Assembly (NCBI GenBank): GCA_002794785.1
Contig: NBBA01000013.1
Span: 496,001 to 560,000, forward strand
Origin: Coniferiporia sulphurascens
Taxonomy: Eukaryota > Basidiomycota > Agaricomycetes > Hymenochaetales > Hymenochaetaceae
DNA: 64,000 nt
Direction: 5' to 3'
The translations under genes were made by a program, and so were the position numbers. The notes under the pieces are model-generated. The model did no database searches. It was not told the origin of the DNA and worked only from the letters and a program-made list of their open reading frames with translations. The stretch's first letter is position 1. The number at the start of each line of letters is the position of its first letter. This document shows, one piece after another, positions 21,825 to 33,827 of the stretch.

Positions 21825-24800
21825 ATGGCGCCGTCGTCGAAGGACAACGCGGCGGCGACCTCAGTCCAAGTCGGTGAGCAGCCTCAGTTTTCTCGTGAGC
21901 AAGGCCAGCTATTGACTGTCTTTTCGCCACAGCACTACGGATACGACCGACAACCAAGCAGGACACTTCTTCAATCCCCTCTCGTTTTCAACGCACCGTC
22001 CTTCATGCAATTTCAAACCAAGTCGTTGCTGTTGACGCGAGCCCCCAGGCTCAGTCGGCGGGTGGTAACGCGCAGGGCCCCGTCGCTTCGACCGCTGCCC
22101 CGGGCAAAAAGCAGACCTTCGCGTTCGACCAGGTACACGGCCCCGATACGACGCAATTCGAACTTTTCCAGGCAACTGCAGTTCCTCTCGTCTCCCGCTT
22201 TCTCGAGGGCTTCAACTGCACCGTCCTTGCGTACGGCCAGACCTCCAGTGGTAAAACGTATGTAAGACCGTCTTTTTCCTCTACGCGGCTTAACACTCGG
22301 GTGCCACAGATACTCAATGACTGGTGTCGATCTCGACGCTGATCCCACCAACCCTTACAATGGGATGGGAATTATTCCGCGCTCAATTTCATCAATATTT
22401 TCGCAAGCAGCAGCGTTAAAGGAGGAGCGCGCTGGCGCGTGGTCATGCAGCATCAAAGGCTCTTTTATTGAGCTTTACAACGAGGAGCTTATCGACCTTC
22501 TCAGTTATGATGATGTGGGCGGTGGAAGGCGCGACGTGCAAATTAGGGAGGACAAACATGGGCACATCATATGGGACGGCCTGCGGGAAGTTTCTGTACG
22601 AAATGTGAACGAAGTTATGAGCCTTATTCGTCAGGGCACCTCTATCCGTCGAACAAACGAGACGGACATGAATGCTCAATCGTCACGCTCACATGCTATC
22701 TTCTCCCTAACCCTTACCCAGAAGAAGTACACAGGCTCGGGGCTGCCGCCGCGCTCCACAACACCAGTGCCTCCGGGCGGCCGATCCCCTTCACGTCTTG
22801 CACGCCCTTCATCTAATCAATATGGCTCCAGTTCCAATCGTGTTTCCTCTCCAACGTTTGGTCGACCCCCTACACCTAGTTTTGCTTCGGCTATGGGCCG
22901 TGGAGGTGGTCTTAGACCGTCAAGCGCGTTAGGCTTGCATTCATCCGATGGGAAGGCCAAAAGCGTGGAAGATGACGGTGGAGAGTGGACAACCGTCGTT
23001 TCGAAATTCCATTTCGTAGATTTAGCTGGTTCTGAGCGGGTACGTCTCGTCTTTGTCTTCAATGCACACAGGCTTGGCTAATTCTGCACTTGCAGCTCAA
23101 GCGTACGGCCGCAGCCGGGGAACGTGTCAAAGAAGGCATTTCAATCAATAGTGGACTTCTCGCCCTGGGGAATGTCATCTCCGCCCTTGGGGATCCCTCG
23201 CGCGCCAAGTCCAACACTGCTACGCATATCCCATACCGTGACTCAAAGCTCACCCGTTTACTCCAAGACTCTCTCGGCGGGAACGCTCACACACTGATGA
23301 TCGCGTGTGTGAGTCCGGCGGAGTGGAATGTTGGGGAGACAGTGAATACCCTTAAATATGCTAATCGCGCGCGCAACATCAAGAACAGGGCTGTGGTGAC
23401 GGAGAAGGAGGAAGGCTGGGATGACTTGGAATGGCTTCAGAATACAGTTTCTCGTCTTCGCAGAGAGCTAAAGGGCTTGAAGGACGGCGTCGTACCAGCT
23501 GGACGCGCCGCCGGCGACCCTGCGGATATGGAAGGTGCAAGCAAGAAGGTACTTGAGCAGATGGTTGAATTACAGAACAACTATGAAGACCTGCGCGGAA
23601 AGTTTGTCGATCGTACGGAGGAACTCACGCGACTCCGTCGGGAGCTTGGCGAAAAGCATCGTAATGGAGGTACTGGAACAGTTTCGGGTACTGCGAAGTA
23701 CGAAGAGATCGTCGGGCCTGTTATCGAGGAGTATGAGAAGACGATAAGCGCGATGGAGGCCGAGCTCAGCCTCAATCGTGCTGCATTGAGGCACACGAAC
23801 GACCTTGTTGAGGAGAAGGAAGAGGAGCTCTCCCAACTTATGGAAAGACATTCAGCAACGGAACTGTATGTTGAAGAGCTGAAGAGCCGCGTGGGCAAGC
23901 TCGCTGAGAGAGAGGCGTCGACCGAGGCGTATATCCGGGATCTCGAGGAAAAGATTAAACAACAGGAGGATACCTCTTTGTCGTCCAGCGAGTCTGTCTC
24001 AGACCTTAAACGAGAAATTAGTCGGTTCAAAGAAACGGAGGGCCGCTCGGCACATTACATTTCCGAGCTCGAAGCGCGTCTAACACGTTCTGACGAATCT
24101 ATATTAAATCTACGTTCACAGGTTGAGAAGTTCGAGCGGGAAAGCGATACAAAACGGGAAGAAGTGAAAGTTCTGCAGGCCCGATTAGACGGTATTCTTA
24201 CCGATGGAGAATCTTGGCGAAGCGACCTCGAGATACGGGAGAATAGGGTCAGGGACCTGGAAACGCAGATGAGAGAATGGCAAGCGAAGAGAAAGGAAGC
24301 CAGCGAAGATCGCGCCCGCCTGGGCGATATTAACGATGAAGTGCAGCACGCTCGTCGCAGTCTGGAACTCGACATGGCGCAGGCCGCGAAAGCCCTCGAG
24401 GCACAATCGGAGGACGACGATTCCCTCACGCATCAACTCGAGTCTTTGCGCGAAACTCATGCTGCAACCCTTGCTGACCTTTCTTCGGTGACCTCCAAGT
24501 ACCGTGATGCGCTCAAGGAAATATCGGACTTGGCTGGTCAGATCAACGAAATAAAACTTGGAAGTCCTTCATCTCGCTCTGAGTCGCCGGAGCGTGTGCC
24601 TGAGACTCCACCTACTGCCACGCGGCGTCGGGCCGGTCCACGTGCCCGCGAGATCAGCGAGGGCGAGGTCAACGCCGCTGGTCGGAAGCTTTTTTTCCGG
24701 CAGGCGGCCTCGGCGGAGTCTCTCCGCTCGAGGTCGCGGTCGCAATCTCAGTCGCTGTCGCAGGAGCTTTTCTCGGTGCGGTCGCGCATGCTTTCATCTT

Positions 24801-27800
24801 CTGAGAGCAGTATTGGTGGCTTGAGTGGTGTTAACGGCCATGCAAATCGACACTCGCCTGGTGGCTTCCGGCCCAATCTCTCCATCTCTCTTCCCATTGG
24901 CCCTGGTCATGAGAGATCTGTCTCAAGCCTTGAGAAGGAAATTATGCGTCTTCAGGAAGTTCTTAAGGAGCGCGAGTCAGAGATTACCACACTGGAGTCA
25001 ACGCTGAAGGAGAAGGAAAAAGAAGCAGCGCACCATGGAGATGGAGACTTGTCCAATGGACATCGCACCTCTAACGGGTCTCTGTCCCCGAAAATCAAGG
25101 ACCAGATCGACGCTATTCGAAAGAGCATGGAAATCAGGCACTTACCCAGTGACCTTGCCACCGACAACGAGCCTCTAGATAGGTTGAACGAACTCATGCT
25201 GTGCGTATTCGTTCGTTAAGCTCTCGCCTATCAACGAAACTAACTATCCATAGGTCCATGGCACAGAAAGAGGCGCAGCACCGCGAAGAGGTTGACGAGC
25301 TCAACGGCGAGCTTTCCAAAGTTCGTCGTGCGCACGACGATCTCACCAAGCTTTCTCGAGATCAGGTGTGTTTAGTCATCGAGCTTCGTATTTTCTCCAC
25401 CGGGCTCATCCTCTAATAGACTCTCAACATGTCCACTGAGCTCGAGGCTCTTCGCGGCGAGCATGGCGCAACTCTCACTGAAATCGAGGCTCTTCAAAAA
25501 CGTGAAGCACTTCTCCTTGAAGAGCGTGAACTTCTTGAGGCGGGACATCAGGAAAGCCTTAAGCAATTGCGAGCCGAGCATGAGCAGGCCTTGCGTGACA
25601 AGCAGGCTGAAGTGGATGCTCTGCTGGAGAGTGTGAAGACCGAGCATGAACGGGCCATGCACGGGAAGCAGGCTGAAGTAGAGTCCTTATTGGAAGGGAC
25701 GAAATCGGAGCGTGAACGGTCTTTGTCTGCCGAACAAGCCGCCGCGTCTGCCTTGCTCGAGGAGACCAAATCCAAACACGCCCAAGCCTTGCGTGATAAG
25801 GATGCTGAGACAGACTCTCTCCTAAGCAACATGAAGGCTGAACATGAGGTTAAGTTGGCTGACCTTCACGGGAAACTGGCCGATGCTTCCGATGCTTTGA
25901 CGAGGTCTCAGCAGCTTCACGGGGAGGCGTTCGGGAAACTGAAGGCCGACCATGAAGAGGAACTTCGTAAGCTCAAGCAGGATGTAGACACGACACTCGC
26001 CCAAGCTCGGGAGGAACACGAAGCAGCCATCGCAAAGGTTACCTCTGGGCATGAAGGCGCTCTCAAGGAGAAGGAGGACATTCTTCACCGCACAGAAGAG
26101 GAATACTACACCGCGTTGAGTAAACTTCGTGTTGACCATGCCGATGTTCTCGCCAAGAAAGACGCGGAATCGCTTGCCGCTATCGAACGGCTGAAGGAGG
26201 AGCACGCTGGAGAATTGAAGATGGCCGAACTAGCGCGCGAGGGATCCTTGACAGAGTCCCAATCTCATCAGGCAGAGCTGCTAAAGCAACTACAGGGCGA
26301 GCATTCCTCTGCCATCGAGAAGAAGGAAGCCGTATTTGCCGATGATCTTCGCAAGACGCAGGAGGAGCATGCTGCCATTTTAGAAAAGAAGCAGATAGAT
26401 CATGCCGCCTCTGTCGAGAGGTTAAAGGCCAAACATTCAGCTCGACTCGTCGAATTAGAAGAGTCGAAGAATTTGGAGATTGAAATACTGCAGAAGACCC
26501 TTGCGAGCACGCACGAGCAACTGGAGTCTTCCAGGTCTGCTTTACTTGGAGAGAAGGAGGAAGCGCTGGAAATGCTTTGGCAACAGCACACCAAAGCACT
26601 CTCCGAACTTGAGCAATCGCACGAGGACGCATTGCTAAAGCTTAAGGAGGAACACCAGGCTTTCGTAAGACAAGCTGATGCGGCGCAGAGAGAGGCAATG
26701 CAGAAGCTTCAACAGCAACATGATCAAGTTCTTTCGGGAATGCAGAAGGCGCACGAGGATACGTCAGACAAGCTTAAAACCGAAATGGAGACTTCACAAA
26801 GCCTTCGGAGCGAACTGGCGGCTTCACAGGGTCAGCGTGAAGCCTCAGGCAGGCAGATCGAGGCAGCACACCGGGAAGCGCTTGACGTTTTGCTTGAGGA
26901 GAAAACGGAAGAGATCTCCAGGCTGAAGTCTGAGCATCAACAGGCTGTTACTGATCTCGAGAACAGTCGTCTCGCAGGTCTGGATCAGCACCATCAAGAC
27001 CTTGAGGATGCGCGTTCGCAGAGCGAGACAATTTTTGCGCAAGAGCGTGAACGGTTGGCGAAGGCTTTGGCCGATGCCGAGGCTGATTTCTCAAAGGAGC
27101 GGGAGACTCTGCGCAAGGACCGCGAGGTTCTACTTGAAGACGTGGCTTCGTACAAAGCCGTCGCTGAAGAGTATGCTGACACTCAGGAGGAGACCCGTCT
27201 GGCGCACTCGAATGCGCTGCAGGAGAAGGAGAGGGTCATCGTTGCTCTGAAAGAGAGTGCCGACGCCGCTCAACAGGATCGTTTGCGCTACGAATTGGAA
27301 TTAGAGCAATTGCGGAACGAGCTTCAGCAATCCCGTGTTGAGAAACAGAGGTTACTCGAGGATGTCGCGCAGCGTGACCAGATTTCGGATGAGCTAGAGC
27401 AACATCGTTCGTTACTCAACGAAACCCAGGCCGAACTGCAGAAAACCAGAGAGCATAAAGACAGTCTATTGTCGGAGCGCGCCAAACAAGAGACTCTTGT
27501 TCGAGACCTCCAGGCGCAGCTCGCCCGTGTGCCTCAGCCAGAGTCTCATCCTCCTCCCCGGCCTACTCCAGATCGTAACACTTCATACTCACGTGCCAAC
27601 GGCACCACAAAACTTCCTCCCCTCACCCCGCCTCCTTCCGTTCCTCCTCCACCCGCACCAAAGTCCGTCCCGCCCTTACCGTCCTCGGTACCTATTGACA
27701 TCTCGAACAGTAATTCCTCCCAATGGACTACACTGCAAGGTTCGGTGTCCTCGCGAGAGTCGAACCTGGACTCTCCTGCAACGTCAACAGCCGGCACATC

Positions 27801-28291
27801 TATTGCAGTCGATACAAAGTTATCCGTACAAGTAGAAGAGCAAGCCCGCCACATTGAGGAGCAGGAAGTGATGATTAAAACGTTGAACAAGCAACTGACG
27901 CATTGCGAAAGCGACCTTCAAGCACATATGGATCTCGTATCAACGTTAGAGACATCTCTGGGTGACTCAGAGAAGAACTGTAAGCGGGAAAAGATTTCAT
28001 TTCTCACCTATTCGTCTGACCGTTTCCTTCTCAGTGCGTAAAGTCCGAATGCAGGCCACCGAACTGGCAAGGGAACGCGATACGCTAAACTCGCAAATCG
28101 AAAGGTTACGGAGCGAACTTGAGGAAGCTCGCCGAGAGGTTACTGCTGTTCGCCGTTCGGTAGTTGAGGAGAAGCAGTCTTTGGAGAGTCGGCTTGATGA
28201 GGAGCGGCGAGCAAAGGAGCGAGTTCGGCAACAACTCGACATGCGCGTAGATGAGCTACAGAAGCGCAAGTCCAAGTTTGTGTGTCTATGA
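21825..28291 (+). CDS. Kinesin-4-like motor protein with very long coiled coil
   Basis: Seven exons: 21825-21873, 21933-22257, 22310-23039, 23096-25200, 25254-25365, 25420-27979 and 28035-28291, for 2045 aa with all phases consistent. The N-terminal motor shows [16 protein letters not shown], the P-loop [13 protein letters not shown] near residue 120, switch [16 protein letters not shown], switch II DLAGSERLKRT near 362, and the neck region [18 protein letters not shown], which is typical of the kinesin-4 (Kif4/Kif21) class. A low-complexity insert separates the switches. Residues about 470-1800 are almost continuous heptad coiled coil rich in Glu, Lys and Gln, broken by Ser/Arg-rich and Pro-rich linkers (24560-24900 and 27535-27720). 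The protein ends KRKSKFVCL. The expected role is microtubule organisation or transport; the exact subclass is inferred. Confidence 0.9.
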
Positions 28292-29890
28292 TTTCTCTCT
28301 TTTTTTTTTTAACGTTTTTCGTATTCTCCATTTCCTTGTTATTCGGTATATGTATGTTCTTCTATTGCTTTCTCAGCTGTCGTTTCCACGTTTTCTGTCG
28401 TCATCGCATCTGGGTTTACGGGCTTCGACGCACGCACAGCACGGTCCTTTTTTATGCCGTTATGCCTTTTTATTACCTCTGTTGCCTTACTTACAGGCCT
28501 TTGCGGATTACTCGAGCAGCCGGTCAGCTGCGTCGCACGAACGCGTTCACTGTCCTTAATTCCTTCTCTTTTATCCCTGGAGATTCGCTACTATATCGTG
28601 TTTGAATACTGATTGATACCCGCTTTCGCCGGCGTCCTTTGTATATTGGCCACTATGATTTCCCCTCCACTTACTTAGGGCTCTTTAGTATCTAATGAGC
28701 ACAGCATGCAAGTACAGTACCCCCACATTCCTTTGGTTGAGACTGTCATACGTAGGAAATCCGAAGAGCGAGGGCTTGGTAAGTTTTTGTTCTGTTCTGT
28801 GTTTCCTGAAAATGAAAGGACAGAAATAAGAAACCGGACCGGGCGCTGCGGCTATACGTTAAAACGGCAAATGCGGCGGAAAAAGCCGGAGATATGAACA
28901 CTCCGAAAAAATCAATCCTGGCTTCGTTCCAGTACTACAAGAACTGCTTTTGAGCACTAATAATGCCCAAAATGAGTATTACTCCTTATGAGTGGCTAGG
29001 GATGGGAATGGAGTAACTTTTACTTGTCCATTCAGTACTATACTAGCTCTTGCTTGTACAGCGCACGTGGCAAGTACCAGTAACGTTAATCCGGCAGGAA
29101 ATCTTCAAGGGTAAGGGGGTTGAATAGATTGTATGTACGTACACCGGTATCGCCGATCCCGTAATGAGGAAAACGAAATCAATCTAATTGAATACTGATT
29201 ATCTATCTACGCAGAGTAGGTACACGCCAGCATCGCGCATGAGGAGATAGAGAGGAACTGTTCGGTCGGGCGGTCTAGACGAGGTATGGGTTGTTCTTAT
29301 TCGAAGGAAAGCCGAGGACTAGCAAATTGCGATGATCCAGCCGGCGGGCAGATATTGGCTCCGAGCCCGCAATCCGTGGGACGGAAGAGATTGATGTCTA
29401 TTGACAACAGGCCCAGACCCACACGACCTTGCTGGATCCTATACCGTCTTCTGGCCGTCCGGAAGAAAATTGCGTGTTCTTTGTGCGGTCATTTCCAGGT
29501 CAAAACTCGAATAAGCTGCTCGTTGGCAGGAATGAGAAAGTAGATGAGAGTAAGGGATTAGTCAAAAGCGCCTCGGCCGAGTATTAGCCGAGACTAGCAG
29601 TCTAGATCGGATACGCGGCACGCAAGATCCGGCCTAGCGTTCGGACGGGACTCGACAAGTGCGGGGAAACGTGGGATTTCTATTTCCATATCCTTATTAA
29701 ACAGCCCTAATTTATGGCTATTTTATCCACAAAAGGAAACCGGATTCCGCTGTACCCCAACCCCCGCAATCTACGGCGCGTACTATATTTCCTGGTTTAT
29801 TCTCGCAGCGTAGTTATATAAACTGTTTTCTGCGCTTCTCCCCTCCTTCTCTCCTCCTCCTACTCTCACCCAGTCTCCGCCCTCACCGAC
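28292..29890. other. Intergenic 1.6 kb, one small ORF of note
   Basis: The first part is a T-rich 3' flank of the kinesin gene. The rest has no clear gene. A frame at 29286-29543 plus starts MGCSYSKES, which looks like an N-myristoylation signal, but the remainder is motif-free (see findings). A pyrimidine-rich stretch with CTCC repeats at 29838-29870 directly precedes the SDR start and is probably its core promoter or 5' UTR. Confidence 0.4.
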
Positions 29891-31542
29891 ATGCTTTCTC
29901 TCCGCTCAGTTGTAGCCCCGGGTGCGCGCGTTGTCGCCGCCGCCTCGTCCTCCTCCAGTGCCCTTGCGCGTTCAAGCCTTGCACACTCTAGGTTCTCCAG
30001 CACCGTGTCCACTGCTCGTCCGATGACTCTTCCGTCGTTTTCGATGAAGGACAAGGTTTGTTCTCTTCATCGAACCTTCTCCCAACGTGTCCGTGACCAT
30101 GTTCTATCCCCCCCAATCAGGTCTGCCTTGTCACCGGTGCTGCGAGAGGTTTGGGAAATGAGTTCTGCCGCGCGTTCGTCGAGTCGTAAGCACACGCCCG
30201 ATTTTACTCCATATAAGGACTTCTTTTGATGTTCTCCCAAGCGGATGCACTTCCCTGGCTATCGTCGATCTCAAGGAAGAAGAGGCGAAGCGCGCTGCGG
30301 ACGAGCTTAAGGCCGAATTTGGTGCGTCGCTCTCGCGCCAAGTTTTCCCACTTGTTCATTTCCTCCTTTTTTTCTCATCAATTTTCCAACAGAGGGAAAC
30401 GGTTTGGTAGACAAGGGCGTGCTCAACATCATGGGTATTGCCTGCGACGTGTCATCTGAGGTGTCCGTCCAGAAGGCTTTTAAGGACACAATTACGGAGT
30501 TCGGTCGCGTTGACTCTGTTGTGGCTTCGGCTGGTGAGAAATTGCGATCATAATAATCCACCGCTCTCTTTTCTTATTACCTCGCGATTTCATGTTTCAA
30601 GGTATTGTCGAGAATTACTCTGCCTTTGAGTATGTCGTCACTTTCTTCTGCCGTTTTAAGCGAAACCCTAATTCGTTATTTAAGCTACCCCTTTGACCGT
30701 ATCAAGCGGTTGTATGATATCAATGTTCACGGCGCTTTCTTCACTGCCCGGGAAGCTGCGCGTCGCATGATCCCCGACGGAGGAGGATCAATTGTCCTCG
30801 TGGCTAGCATGAGTGCTCAGGTAAGTCTCATTCGTGATCATATTATTTTCCGAGAGTGTCGGCTAACATACAAAATCTCGTAAAGGTCGTCAATGTCCCT
30901 CAGGTAAATTAGTCCGGCTTTCTATATAGGGTAACAGCTAAGTCATGCGACCAGCCCCAAACACCTTACAACGCTTCAAAAGCTGGTACGTTTTGATCAA
31001 CTTCGGTGCTGAGTCTAAACTAATGCAATGAGCAGCCGTGAGGCACATGGCGTCAAGCTTGGCAGTTGAATGGGCGAAGAAGAATGTTCGCGTCAACACT
31101 CTTAGGTAGGCTATCTATTTTTGATAGCATGACCGGTGTCTGATCTGTATATGACTAGTCCCGGTTATATGCTCACGAAGTTGACGCGTACTATTCTCGA
31201 GCATGATCAGGACCTGAAGGTTTGTTTTCTACAAGTCCTCCCTGACCACGCTACTTATAGGTTGATTCGTCTAGCGCACGTGGGAGGCCTTGACTCCTAT
31301 GGGACGGGTATGTGTTGTACTCGTGATCCGGGTACAATATGTCGCTAACTTGTTTTATCTGAAGATGGGTGACCCGGAGGACCTTAAGGCACGTCCCTCG
31401 TCATGTGCTCCGTCTCTTGAATGTTCTCCGTTCTAATCTTGTTCTGTAACTCTAGGGTGCTGTTATTTTCCTTGCTAGCGACGCCTCTAAGTTCGTCACC
31501 GGTACAGAAGTACGCGTGGACGGTGGTTACTGCGTCATCTAA
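29891..31542 (+). CDS. Short-chain dehydrogenase/reductase, arabinitol dehydrogenase-like
   Basis: Classical SDR using NAD(P). Residues 1-50 are Ser/Ala/Arg-rich and resemble a mitochondrial presequence. Then come VCLVTGAARGLGNEF (the TGxxxGxG cofactor loop, spliced across the first intron), VDSVVASAGIVENYSAFEY, RLYDINVHGAFFTAREAARRM (the NVxG position), GSIVLVASMSAQ (catalytic Ser), TPYNASKAAVRHMASSLAVEW (catalytic Tyr and Lys), VRVNTLSPGYMLTKLT, TWEALTPMGR, MGDPEDLKGAVIFLASDASKFVTG and VRVDGGYCVI with the stop at 31540-31542. About ten small exons. The gene resembles fungal D-arabinitol 2-dehydrogenase and related polyol dehydrogenases from memory; the true substrate cannot be told from sequence. 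Confidence 0.87.
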
Positions 31543-31862
31543 ATGCATTGCGTCTGGGGCTGTCCCCTAACCTCAACTTCGATTTGGCAAAATGATCTTG
31601 CTCTGATATTTATCACGATATATACCCCCATAGAGTTTTAATGGACGGTCCATCCGATGCGCCTGATTTGGCTACGCACGGTCGTATACATAGACAGTTG
31701 AGCACTCACGCACCCTTGCTCTCTCATTTAGATATGTATATCATCTGGTAGTGTACACAAAGTAATGTTCTCCGCTGATAGGCTTATTGGTGTTTTCTTG
31801 TGCACAGTCTCGATAGATTTCTCTAATTTATTCCTCTTTCGTTCCTTCTGTTCAGAGTGCCT
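31543..31862. other. Convergent 3' spacer, 320 bp
   Basis: Lies between the ends of the SDR (plus) and the alpha/beta hydrolase (minus). AT-rich with no open frame of note. It presumably holds both polyadenylation regions. Confidence 0.4.
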
Positions 31863-33147
31863 TCACTTTCCTTCAAACAAGTCCGAGAGCCAAGCACGCA
31901 CATGGCGTCCAGTCTCCTCTTGGCGTTCGTTCACGAGGAAATGACCGGTCGTTTCATCCCCTATCTGAACACTCTTCACTTTGCCGGGTGTGCCGAGCGT
32001 CGTCCAGATGGTATCGACGTCGAAGCGTTTGCGGAGGTGGTACGACGACATAATGAGCAGGGGACAAGTGAACACCGGCGGTGACGATGCGGTGGGCGGC
32101 GCAAGTGGGTTGATGGACGACGCCATGTCGTCTTGGAGGTCGAGCGTCGCGCCCGCACGATACTAAATACACAAAGACCCAAACGTTAGCAACCGCGCGG
32201 TAGAGAGCGCATATACACGGGGTTTCTTGGGACACGCACGTCCTCGCACGCGGCGTTAATCCTGTCGCGCCCGCGCTCCGGGTCGAGATACGGAGCGATG
32301 CTGTCGCGCACCCACTCGAGCGTGGGGTCTCTCATGCTGGGGCCCGTCCACCCGGTGATTGTGTACTCGAAGTAGAACTGCGGGTTTGCGGCGATCATCG
32401 TCTCGGGGAGTGGGTACGGGGCGGCGAGGGTGACCTGCAGAGCGTAAAGCGGTTGGAAAACATAGCCCGTGAGATACAGATACAGAAACGGGGGAAATAA
32501 ACAAAAGGAGCACTTGCCCAGTGGTGCGTGCGCATCGTCTCGCGGTGGCCGTTTTCGAGATTCATTGCGCCCCAGACGTAGCTGGCCGGCACGATGTCGA
32601 GCATCGCCGCGCCTGCGACGCGTTCAGGGTGGTCGATCGCAAGGCGGTATGCAACGCGTCCGCCGCGGTCGTGGCCGAGCACGACAAGCTGCGTTTGTGC
32701 ACCGAAGAGCGCGTCCGCGACGGCCAGAATGTCTTCCGCCCACGCACGCTTCGAGTGTGCGCGCGCGTCACCGGCGGGGCTGCGCGCCTTCGTGCTGTTA
32801 CCGTACCTGCACGACTAGGTTTGTCAGCGACTGCGTGGGCGACGTAGTAGTCCACAGTCTGTAGTTTGCAGACACAAATAATAACACTCAGACACGCACC
32901 CGGGTTGGTCGGGGACGAGCACGCGCCATTGCGGCGGGATTTCACGCACGAAATGCTTGAACTTGAGCGCGTTCTGCGGGTAACCGTGCAGCAATACGAG
33001 CACAGGCAGCGCCGGGTCGGTACCCGCGCCGCTGCGATGGTAGGCGAACACACGCGCGCCCGACGGACAGTCCGTGTATGCGGTTTCGAAGCCAGGGAAC
33101 GCTGTTTCCATTATTTCTGTGGCTATCTCGTTCTTTCCCTTAGCCAA
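31863..33147 (-). CDS. Alpha/beta hydrolase, haloacetate dehalogenase/epoxide hydrolase type
   Basis: Alpha/beta hydrolase fold with an aspartate nucleophile. Readable segments are VLVLLHGYPQNALKFKHF (the HGxP oxyanion motif), WRVLVPDQPG, LVVLGHDRGGRVAYRLAIDHPERV (nucleophile elbow with Asp in place of Ser), MLDIVPASYVWGAMN, QFYFEYTITGWTG (cap region), CPLLIMSSYHLRKRFDVDTIW and TTGHFLVNERQEETGRHVRAWL, whose His is the likely base of the triad. The GHDRGG elbow and the size (about 300 residues) match the fluoroacetate dehalogenase/soluble epoxide hydrolase clan. Four or five exons. The start MAKGKNEIATEI is the first ATG of the frame and lies 167 bp from the divergent DAD3 gene. Substrate is unknown. 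Confidence 0.82.
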
Positions 33148-33314
33148 AGTCGAGTGAGGGGATGCAGAGCGAGACCGCAGTCGGTCTTGCTTTACTTATA
33201 CATGGGAACTTGAAGTCCTATGGTACGGGTGTTGACAAGCAAGGACCTAGGTTCGCGTCTCTTCCTGTGACCACACCCACGACGGCGACGGCGACCGCTA
33301 CCGCTACCTCAGCC

Positions 33315-33758
33315 ATGACTAACAACACTGAGCCCGACAGCGCTAACGCCATATTCGCGAATAACCCATACGACGGTCACCCTGCTCTCTCTCAGCTCGA
33401 GGCTGACGTGCTTTGGGAATATGCGAAACTTTCGCAGCATGTCAAGATCGTGAGTAACGCGGCCGACCCGTTAGGCTCAAGTAGAGCACTGACTAACGGT
33501 TCGTAGCTTGTCATAAAAACGCGCCAGCTGAGCGAGGAGCCCGACCAGCATCTGCTAAGCCGGCTGCGAATGTTGGAAACAAAAATGGGTCTCGTGCTGA
33601 CGCTGGTAAATAGTATCTACCAACAATGCTGCGCGTTGACTTTACTGACTCGCGCTCAGTTCAAAGCGTCCGTATGGGGCGTCATCAATGAGCAGCCTGC
33701 ATCCGACACGTCTTCTCTGTCCCTCGATGTTACTGCAGATACGACAATTCAACGATGA
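33315..33758 (+). CDS. DAD3: DASH complex subunit Dad3
   Basis: Small spindle protein of the ten-subunit DASH/Dam1 ring that couples fungal kinetochores to microtubules. Three exons (33315-33449, 33507-33605, 33660-33758) give 110 residues. The family core is clear: NPYDGHPALSQLEADVLWEYAKLSQHVKI, joined to LVIKTRQLSEEPDQHLLSRLRMLETKMGLVLTL, joined to FKASVWGVINEQ. The N-terminal and C-terminal ends are short and polar. The MTNNTEP start was chosen because the long upstream extension of the frame is Thr/Ala repeat without homology. The 3' end converges with ARPC1, only 69 bp apart. Confidence 0.9.
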
Positions 33759-33827
33759 CTAGGTGTTATTGTATCTCATTATTTGATTCCTGTAAAACTA
33801 CGTGTTCCGTATACCATCCAAGCTCTG

